DNA of 12,854 nt from the NCBI GenBank assembly GCA_016463365.1, contig JAEMRJ010000060.1, positions 1 through 12,854 of the forward strand. The letters run 5' to 3'. Each line of letters starts with the position of its first letter. The first letter of the stretch is position 1. Positions 1 to 6,500 of the stretch are shown here, piece after piece. The notes below the pieces were generated by a model, which was not told the origin of the DNA, ran no database searches, and was given only the letters and a program-made list of their open reading frames with translations. This stretch comes from Thermoleophilaceae bacterium (GTDB lineage Bacteria > Actinomycetota > Thermoleophilia > Solirubrobacterales > JACPNS01). Made by a program: the position numbers and the translations under genes.

Positions 1-889
1 GCAGGAACGGCGCGGAGTACCGCAGCACGCGGTGCGAGAACATCATCCACGCGTAGGCCGGACCGTAGCCCTTGGGCCGCAGCATCCCGCCGCCGAGGAT
101 GATCGGCCAGGCGAAGCTCATCATTCGGCGCTTGCGCTTGAACTCCCCGCTGATGCTCGGGACCATCACCTCGGACGCCCGGGCCGACGGTGCGTAGATC
201 GCGCGGCCGCCATGTTTGACCGTGCGGAACGGCAGCGTCAGGTCGTGGCCGGTGACGGGCGCGATCGCCTTGTAGGCGTCGGGCGCCACCGCGTAGATCG
301 CGCCGTTTCCGGCGGTGACTGACTTCAGCGACGATTCGCGTGCGCGCAGCCACATCTCGTAGCGCCAGTAGACGCCCTCCTGGTTGTCGCCGCTCTCGTT
401 GACGAAGTTGACGCGGCCGCAGACGTACTCGACCTCCGGCTCGGCGAAGGCGTCGACCAGGCGGCGCAGTGCATCCGGCTCCCACATCGTGTTGGCGTCG
501 CTGAAGGCGAGCAGCTCGCCGGTCGCCTGCTCGACCGCCGCGTTCTGCGCCGCCATCTTGCCGCCGTGCGGGAGGTCGAGTACCAGGTCCGCGCCGGCGG
601 CGCGGGCGATTGCCGGCGTGTCGTCGGGCGATCCGTCGCAGGCGACGATGATCTGCAGGCGCTCGCGCGGGTAATCCAGCGCCCGGGCGTTCTTGACCTT
701 GGCTTCGATCACGGTGGCCTCGGCGTAGGCGGCGATGATCAGGGTGACGGGCGGGTATTCGTCGCCCGCGCGCGTCGGTGACTGTGCAGCCGGTCGCGCA
801 AAGATGCCGAGCAGCAGCGGGTAGCCCAGCTGCGCGTAGACGAGCAGTCCCGCTGACAGCCAGAAGATGATCTCGAGGGCGGTGCGCAT
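1..889 (-). CDS. Membrane-anchored family 2 glycosyltransferase, C-terminus cut by window edge
   Basis: The frame is open from the ATG at 889-887 to the left edge, giving 296 visible residues. Residues 6-30 form a hydrophobic N-terminal segment, probably a membrane anchor. A GT-A fold follows: the PPVTLIIAAYAE strand near 46-57, the nucleotide-binding VACDGSPDDT at 82-91, a DxD-like DAN at 131-133 inside LLAFSDANT, GNGAIYAV at 194-201, and GHDLTLPFRT at 214-223 in the place of the usual D-D acceptor/base motif. An RKRRM segment near 252-256 sits where processive enzymes carry Q/RxxRW. From the family, such enzymes move a sugar from a nucleotide-sugar to a lipid or polysaccharide acceptor at the membrane; the actual substrate cannot be read here. 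Further membrane segments may lie beyond the edge. The start is 21 bases after the stop of the GT4 gene in the same direction, so the two may be one operon, but this gene also has its own -10-like element. The next in-frame codon group upstream ends at that GT4 stop, which limits the choice of start. Confidence 0.88.
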   Translation of the reverse strand, partial: MRTALEIIFWLSAGLLVYAQLGYPLLLGIFARPAAQSPTRAGDEYPPVTLIIAAYAEATVIEAKVKNARALDYPRERLQIIVACDGSPDDTPAIARAAGADLVLDLPHGGKMAAQNAAVEQATGELLAFSDANTMWEPDALRRLVDAFAEPEVEYVCGRVNFVNESGDNQEGVYWRYEMWLRARESSLKSVTAGNGAIYAVAPDAYKAIAPVTGHDLTLPFRTVKHGGRAIYAPSARASEVMVPSISGEFKRKRRMMSFAWPIILGGGMLRPKGYGPAYAWMMFSHRVLRYSAPFL

Positions 890-895
890 GAGCGC

Positions 896-907
896 GGGGA
901 TTATCGC
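896..907 (-). promoter_or_regulatory. Putative -10 element and shared 12-base box before the membrane GT2 gene
   Basis: On the minus strand the box reads GCGATAATCCCC. The hexamer GATAAT (905-900) matches TATAAT at five of six positions and keeps the key A and final T. It ends 10 bases before the ATG at 889, and no purine-rich ribosome site lies between. The same 12 bases precede the GT4 start. I infer a short-leader promoter; a chance match or another kind of regulatory box is possible. Confidence 0.4.
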
Positions 908-910
908 GGG

Positions 911-1999
911 TCAGGCGAGACTGGCGTAGAGGTCGAGCGTGCTGCGGGCGATCGAGCTCCAGGCGAACTCGCCCTGGGCCAGTGCGCCGGCAGCCGCGCC
1001 CAGCCGCGCGCGCTCCTGCTCGTTGCCCAGCAGCTCGCTCAGCCCCCGGGCGATCGCGGTCAGATCATCCGGCGCAACCGCCAGCGCGGCCCCGTGATCG
1101 TCCGCGATTTCGCTGAAGCCGCCGACTCGCGTCAGCAGCATCGGCTTGCCGAATGCGAGCGCGGTGAACAGTACGCCCGACTGGTCGATCTGTCGATACG
1201 GCAGCGCGACCACGTCAGCGCGCTCGAAGTACGCGCCGAGTTCGTCGTCGCCGATGAAGCGTTCGATCCAGCGCACTCGATCGGCAATTCCAAGATCCCG
1301 GGCGAGCCGCTTCAGCACTTCGGTGTCCATCCGCGCCGCGCCGGCGAGCCAGAGTTCTGCGTCGGGATCTGCGGCGGCGAAGCCTTCGAGCATCAGGTCG
1401 ATCCCCTTGTAGGGACGCATCAGGCCGAACTGCAGGACGACGGGCTTTTCGACGGCGGCGAACTCGGGCGGCAACGGCTTTGGATCAGGCACCCTTGTCA
1501 GGTGCTCGAACACGCCGTGCGGAATCACGTGGACTTTGGCGGCCTCGACGTCGAGCGCCTCGACCAGGACGTCACGGCCGTGTCGGCTGTGCACGATCAC
1601 CGCGTCGACGGAGTTGTAGGTCTTGCCCAGCGCGCCGAGCTGACCGGGGCGTGGCTCGCGGGGGATCACGTCGTGGGCGGTCAACGCGGTCGGCCCTGGC
1701 GGCAGCAGGTGGCGATCGATCGCCTGGATCGGCATCCACTGAAAGTGCGTGACGTCAACGCGCGGCAGGCGGCGCAGGCGCAGCATGTCGATGGGATGCT
1801 GCGCGAGCTTGACCGGCATCGGGCCGCCGACGCGGTAGAAGTGGTCGTTCAGCGCGTAGCCCGCGGGCTCCGGGCGCGGGCCGTGGCGAAACTCCGAGGT
1901 GACCAGCTCCACGTCTGCCCCGGCAGCGGCGAGCGCCGCGCAGAGCGCGTGGTCGTAGGGCGGCGTGTAGGCGGGCGGATCGACGACTCGGACGCGCAT
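911..1999 (-). CDS. Family 4 (GT-B fold) glycosyltransferase
   Basis: The product has 362 residues from the ATG at 1999-1997. It has the two-domain GT-B layout. The N-terminal domain begins with MRVRVVDPPAYTPPYDHALC, where the first strand leads into the usual loop, and carries LTAHDVIPREP near 106-116. The C-terminal domain opens with VVLQFGLMRPYKGIDLMLEGF at about 187-207, whose Arg195 and Lys198 are the usual nucleotide-diphosphate ligands. It continues with LPYRQIDQSGVLFTALAFGKP (266-286) and TRVGGFSEI (290-298), the sugar-nucleotide loop of GT4 enzymes, in the QSGVL variant rather than the classic ExxxxxxxE. There is no signal peptide or membrane segment, so it probably works in the cytoplasm on a lipid-linked or polysaccharide acceptor. 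The frame extends upstream to 2077, but those 26 extra residues are low-complexity, cross the divergent promoter region and enter the neighbouring gene. The 1999 start matches the family's N-terminus and has a -10 element at leaderless spacing. The acceptor and donor sugar are unknown. Confidence 0.9.
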   Translation of the reverse strand: MRVRVVDPPAYTPPYDHALCAALAAAGADVELVTSEFRHGPRPEPAGYALNDHFYRVGGPMPVKLAQHPIDMLRLRRLPRVDVTHFQWMPIQAIDRHLLPPGPTALTAHDVIPREPRPGQLGALGKTYNSVDAVIVHSRHGRDVLVEALDVEAAKVHVIPHGVFEHLTRVPDPKPLPPEFAAVEKPVVLQFGLMRPYKGIDLMLEGFAAADPDAELWLAGAARMDTEVLKRLARDLGIADRVRWIERFIGDDELGAYFERADVVALPYRQIDQSGVLFTALAFGKPMLLTRVGGFSEIADDHGAALAVAPDDLTAIARGLSELLGNEQERARLGAAAGALAQGEFAWSSIARSTLDLYASLA

Positions 2000-2001
2000 C
2001 G

Positions 2002-2013
2002 GGGGATTATCGC
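2002..2013 (-). promoter_or_regulatory. Putative leaderless -10 promoter of the GT4 gene
   Basis: On the minus strand the box reads GCGATAATCCCC. The hexamer GATAAT (2011-2006) is followed by exactly six bases, CCCCCG, and then the ATG at 1999. That places the expected transcription start on the A of the start codon. No Shine-Dalgarno sequence is present. The 12-base box is identical to the one before the membrane GT2 gene. I see no convincing -35 hexamer. Confidence 0.5.
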
Positions 2014-2032
2014 TGGGCGCGGCGGCGGCCGG

Positions 2033-2038
2033 TACGCT
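2033..2038 (+). promoter_or_regulatory. Putative leaderless -10 promoter of the plus-strand GT2 gene
   Basis: TACGCT fits the TANNNT pattern of -10 elements in high-GC actinobacteria. Seven bases separate it from the GTG start at 2046, again the spacing of a leaderless transcript, and no Shine-Dalgarno sequence is seen. It lies back to back with the GT4 promoter inside a 46-base gap, so the two polymerase footprints would overlap. Confidence 0.5.
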
Positions 2039-2045
2039 CGCGGCC

Positions 2046-2966
2046 GTGGATCTGTCGTACTGCATCGTCAACACCAACGGCGGCGAGCTGCTGAAGAAGT
2101 GCCTCGACGCGATCGATCGGTGGACGCCCGAGGGCGTTTCCTACGAGACGCTGGTGCTTGACAACGCGTCGGATGACGGGTCGCCGGAGTACGCCGCCGG
2201 GCGCGAGCAGGTGCGGCTGATCCAGTTGACTCGGCGATCCGGGAAGGCGGCGAACGACTCGCAGTTGCTGCGTGAGGCGCAGGGTGAGTTTGCGTTGCTG
2301 CTGAATGAGGACTCGGAGATCACTGAGGGTTCGGTCGGTACGCTGATCGACGCTTTGCGGGCGGATCCTGCGGCCGCAGCTGCTGGCGCGCTGTTGATGA
2401 ATGGCGATGGGGTCGCGCAGCCCTGCGCGTGGAAGTTCACGAGCGTCGGGACGGCACTGGCCGGCGCGTTCTGGCTGCATCGCGTCTTCACTGTTCAGAG
2501 CGGCGGCTCGGAGACGCGGCGCGTGGACTGGGCGCAGTCGGCAGCGTTGTTGCTGCGCACCGAGCGCGCGAACGCGATCGGCAATCTCGATGAAGACTTT
2601 TTTGTCTATGGCGATGAGGTCGATCTGTGCAGGCGACTTGCCGATGCCGGCGGGTACACGCTCTACGTGCCGCGCGCCAAGGTCTTTCACCGCGAGGGAC
2701 TCTCCCATGGCGACTCGGCCAGGCGCCGAATTGTTGAGTACCACCGCGGCCGTGATCTGTACATGAAGAAGCATCACGGGGCGGCGCAGGCGGCGATCGT
2801 CCGGGTGCTTGTTGCGATCACCTATCTCGAGCGTGCCCTCGCGTCCGTTGTCACTCGCAAGCATGAACCAAGGCGCTTCCTCTGGCACGCGCGCGCAGCG
2901 ATCCAACCGTCCCGCGGCGAGGGCCTCCGCGAGTCCGCCGCCGCCTGGAACGCAGCGCATACCTAA
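2046..2966 (+). CDS. WbbL-like family 2 glycosyltransferase
   Basis: The product has 306 residues from a GTG start and ends at TAA 2964-2966. The GTG is preferred because translation from it begins at once with the first strand of the GT-A fold (LSYCIVNTNGGELLKKCLDAI), and any later start would remove it. Visible motifs are VLDNASDDGS (37-46, nucleotide binding), LLLNEDSEI (84-92, the DxD-like position, where relatives usually have NPD), WAQSAALLLRT (162-172) and LDEDFFVYGDEVDLCRRL (181-198), the hallmark of rhamnosyltransferase-like GT2 enzymes. His215 and the basic segment after it are also typical. A moderately hydrophobic stretch at 248-268 may touch the membrane, but no clear transmembrane helix is present. 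The likely role is adding a sugar, possibly a deoxyhexose, to a lipid-linked surface glycan. It is divergent from the other two glycosyltransferases and convergent with the giant repeat gene. The donor sugar is not determined by sequence. Confidence 0.9.
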   Translation: MDLSYCIVNTNGGELLKKCLDAIDRWTPEGVSYETLVLDNASDDGSPEYAAGREQVRLIQLTRRSGKAANDSQLLREAQGEFALLLNEDSEITEGSVGTLIDALRADPAAAAAGALLMNGDGVAQPCAWKFTSVGTALAGAFWLHRVFTVQSGGSETRRVDWAQSAALLLRTERANAIGNLDEDFFVYGDEVDLCRRLADAGGYTLYVPRAKVFHREGLSHGDSARRRIVEYHRGRDLYMKKHHGAAQAAIVRVLVAITYLERALASVVTRKHEPRRFLWHARAAIQPSRGEGLRESAAAWNAAHT

Positions 2967-2975
2967 CGGCTTTTC

Positions 2976-3025
2976 TGCTGCAAGGTTGCAGCTTTGCAGC
3001 GCTGCAAAGCTGCAACCTTGCAGCA
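2976..3025. terminator. Perfect 50-bp palindrome between convergent genes, probable bidirectional terminator
   Basis: The two 25-base arms meet at 3000/3001 with no spacer and no mismatch. The inner 48 bases also divide into three 16-base blocks: 2977-2992 and 3009-3024 (GCTGCAA, two bases, TTGCAGC) and the exact palindrome TTTGCAGCGCTGCAAA at 2993-3008. The RNA could fold as one long rod or as three small hairpins. It begins 9 bases after the stop of the GT2 gene and lies 38 bases past the stop of the giant gene on the other strand. No run of T follows on either strand, so it would be an I-shaped terminator of the kind proposed for actinobacteria. The remaining gap (3026-3063) holds a TTTTT at 3047-3051 and nothing else I can name. 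Confidence 0.7.
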
Positions 3026-3063
3026 AACTTTGGCTTGGTTGAGGGGTTTTTGGTCGGTGGGGG

Positions 3064-3588
3064 CTACTTGAAGAACTTGCTGCCGGCCGGGGCCGTGTAG
3101 TTGTAGCGGAAGGCGGTGCCGTCGGCGTTGGTGATCTCGAAGGTGAAGGTGACCTTCTTCTTCTGGCACTTCTTCAGGGCGGCCTTGTACTTCTTTGCCA
3201 CCTTGTACTTCTTCTTGGTGATGTCGCCGCAGAAGGTCTTGTATGAGGGCACCAGCGCGCTGTTCTTGCTGTTGATCGTCAGGTTGCGCGCGTTCGCCGG
3301 GAACGGGTTCTTGAATTTCAGGCCGTTGCTGCCGGAGATCACGAAGCCGTCTGACTTCAGCGACGTCGATCCCATCTTTCCGACCAGGTTCTTGAGGTTC
3401 TTCTTGGTCGCCTTCTTCTTCTTCTTGTAGACGATCAGCTTCTTGTTCAGCTTCGTGCCCTTCGGGTAGGTCACGCGGACCGACTTGAACGGCTGGCAGT
3501 TGGTCGCAGTCTGCAGCGAGAGCGAAGTGCTGACCTTCTTGTTGCCCTTCTTCTTGGCGCCCTTGGTCGAGATCTTCGCGACCGGGTT
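3064..3588 (-). other. Lysine-rich C-terminal tail of the giant protein
   Basis: The last 174 residues contain 40 lysines and three arginines against only four acidic residues, in sharp contrast to the lysine-poor repeats (9 lysines in the 428 residues of repeat 3). Clusters include YKKKKKATKK near 3134-3143 and ITKKKYKVAKKYKAALKKCQ near 3203-3222. The segment still alternates short hydrophobic strands with turns and has four Cys in or just before it (3079, 3111, 3200, 3221), so it may be a folded basic domain and not a disordered tail. KSVRVTYPKGTKLN at 3115-3128 echoes the K-S-x-x-V-x-x-P-x-G entry to each A half. I infer electrostatic anchoring to an anionic cell wall or polysaccharide; no sorting motif is visible. 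Confidence 0.75.
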
Positions 3589-6500
3589 GGCGCAGGTGTT
3601 GATGATGCTCTGGCAGAAGGCCGTAAGACCGGTGACCGGACTGCTCAGACTGATCGACTGTCCCGAGTGGCTGGCAAACGACGAGGCCGCCGAGCCGCAC
3701 TTGCCGTCAGAGCGCAGCCCCAGAACGCCCTTCGGACCGCCGGCGATGGTCATCGTCATGTCGGTCCAGATCAGGTCCGGGAGGTTGCTGAAGACGCTCT
3801 GGATCTGGCTTGCACCGCTGCCGCTGACGAAGCTGTTGGCGCCGCGGATCTGCATGTCGATCGGCGCCGGGATGTCGATCAGAAGATCCGGCAGCGACTG
3901 ACCCGAGATGCTCTTGGCCATGTAGACGGTTCCAATCACCGGCGTTGAGAGCAGCGGCGTGTCGACCGAAACCGTGCCGATCTTGGCCGCTGCCGGGCAG
4001 GCGCGAGCATTGGCAAGGTCTGCCGGGCAGGCGTCGCCGAGTCCCGCGACGTTCGCGGTCATGACCGACGGCAGCAGGACGGTTGTTGACTTCAGCGTCG
4101 AGTCGCCGTTCTCGGTGTGCATCTTTATCGTCCAGGACGGCGCCGTGCGATCGTCACCGGGGCTGGTCGCCGCGAAGGAGATCGACGGGCTGAAGCTACG
4201 GGCGGCGCAACCGGTCGCCTGGTAGGAGTCGGTGTCGGTGACCGCCGTGCCGGTGTAAGGAGTCAGCGTCGTGATGATGCTGAACGGCGAGCAGGCAGAC
4301 GCGTTGTAGAGGAAAGGCTTCTGCGTCGCCTGGGCGATTCCCGGCAACGAGATGTCCAGACTCTGGATGTGGGTCGGGACGCCCTTGAACATCTTCGGGA
4401 CGTCGACGAAGTTGGCGCTGATTCCGTGATCGGTCGAGCGGATCTGGATGCGACCCTGGGTGATGTAGTCGCCCAGGTCGTACGGACCGGCCTTCGCGGG
4501 CACCTCGATCGACATGCCGGCAATGTCGCCGCCGACGCCCTCGGTCAGGTAGACCTTGCCGGCCAGGCTCAAGGTCTGTCCGAACTGGCCGATCTTGGCG
4601 AGTACGTCGCCGACCTTGCTCTGGTCGGTGCAGTTGCCGGCAGTGGCAGTTGCGATCGAGCACTGCGGCACCGCGGCGGCGCTTCCCAGGAAGCCTGCCG
4701 GGAGCTGCATGTTGACGGTCTTGATGTCTTCCTGCCCGTCGTCACGGCTGATCGTGAAGTCGGCGTTCGGGTGACCGCCGGAGGTCAGCGGGCTGATGTT
4801 GGATGTGGAGGTTGGCGTGAACGTCTTGGCGAGCGCAGCGTCGACGGGAAGTGTCGAGGTGCGGTCCACGGCGGGCGTGCCCGAGTGCGGCGTCATGTTC
4901 GCGTTGGCCACAGATGTGCTCGCGGCACCGACGACGCCCTCAGGGTTCAGCATCAGCGGGAAGTAGGTGTCGGTACTGGCGACGGTCTTCTTGTACCCGG
5001 TCAGCTCCACGCTGAAGTCCGTGAACGGGATGTCGGGCAGACCGTCGAATGTCGTGGTGATCTCGCCGGCGGCCTTGCCGTTGATCGGGTTGTTGGCGGT
5101 CTCGTTGATGATCGCCTTGCCACGGATCGTGATCAACGTCTTGCCCGAGAGCTGGATCGCCAGCTTGTAGCGGTCGGAGCCGTCGGCCGCCGTTCCCGGC
5201 GTCTCGAGGTAGACCTTGCCCCACAGCGAGTGCAGCTCGCCGGTGTAGCCGGCGGCGCTGCCGTTGTTCAGCGCGAGATATGCCGGATCGACCTGATTCT
5301 TGGGCAGCAGTGAAGTGTCGAGCCAGGCACTGCCGACCATCGAGCTGATCGAGCAGCGCGGGTCCATCTGCTCGGTGCAGGCGTCGCCGACGTTCGGTGC
5401 CGCTGCGGTGCCGTCAGGGTCAACAGCCCAGGTGCCCGGGCAGCTCTGATCGTCGAGCTGGATCGGGGAGCACGCGGTGAGTCCGTTCGCGGCCGGCGCG
5501 CTGAGGCGGAAGCCGGGCAGGTCGAGCTTCAGGCTCTTCATCGTCGCCTGCGTTGCGAGGTTCTCGTCCTGGTGGACCAGCACGTTCAAGCCGGTCGGGT
5601 GCTCGGCGCCGTGGCCGACTTCCGGCGCGATCGGCTCGTTCTCGATCGCCACCGTGTTGGCATCAAGGTTGAGGCTTGAGCAGTTGGTGAACGGCCCTGC
5701 CAGTGGCGCAGTCGCGTTCTGGGTCGTGTTGTCGGGCGCGGTGATCTCTGCGCGCACATCCAGCGTGCTGGCACAGGAGCGCGGGTTGCTCATGAAGACC
5801 TTGTCGTCGCCCGTTCCCACCGTGCCCTGGTCTGCAGTACCGACCAGCGCGATCTTCATCTGGTTGATGCGCACCGGGATGCCCTCGAAGACCTGCGGCA
5901 TGTCGCCGGTCTCGGCGAACAGGCTGTAGTCGTTGTTGTCGAGGTTCACGTCGACCGGCACGATCACCTTGCCGAAGGCGAACGGTCCGACGTTCACGTC
6001 AGCGATGAACGTGAACTTGGCCGGGCGGTTGCTCGGCGCTTCGGTGTTGTACAGCGCGCCGGTGATCTCGTACGTGTCAGAGGAATCGCCGATCTTCAGC
6101 GTGATCGTTCCGATCTGGCTGCCGGCCTGCGTGCTGTCACAGGTGCCGGCGTCGGCGCTGATCTGCGTGCAGGTCGGTGCGGCGTCTGCGGAACCGACGA
6201 GTCCGGGCGGAAGCAGAACCTTGACGCGCTTGATCGTCTTGTCGGAGTCGGGTCGGTTGACCGTCAGCGTGACCGGCTGGCTGGATCCGGCGAAGTAGGC
6301 CGGACCGGTCGGGTTGTTGAAGGTCGCCGGCGTGTTCGGGTCGCCGAGTTCGGCCGTGACGGCGGCGCTCTGCGTGTCGATGCAACTTGCAACGCTGTCG
6401 GTGGTCGTGAAGTCAGCGGTCACGGATTCTGAGGTGAGCGGTCGCGCCCACGGCGACATTGCGGCGTCGATCGTGAAGGTTCCGCACGTCGTCGGGTTGG

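Noticed and set aside
2000..2077. Upstream start for the GT4 gene at 2077
   Set aside because: It would add 26 low-complexity residues overlapping the divergent gene. The ATG at 1999 matches the family N-terminus and has a well-placed -10 element.
1094..2161. 355-codon open frame on the plus strand
   Set aside because: Antisense to the GT4 gene and running into the start of the next gene; no motifs.
2007..3026. 339-codon open frame on the minus strand
   Set aside because: Antisense to the WbbL-like gene, starts inside the palindrome and has no family motif.
3026..3063. U-tract terminator downstream of the palindrome
   Set aside because: The only T run (3047-3051) is over 20 bases from the hairpin on the plus strand, too far for a classic intrinsic terminator.
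2963..3700. 245-codon minus-strand frame rich in Gln, Glu and Arg
   Set aside because: It is the shifted frame of the AAG-rich tail, which explains its composition, and it crosses the palindrome.
4117..5313. 398-codon open frame on the plus strand
   Set aside because: Antisense shadow of repeats 6 and 7, with the same Arg/Val/Asp-rich composition and no recognisable domain.
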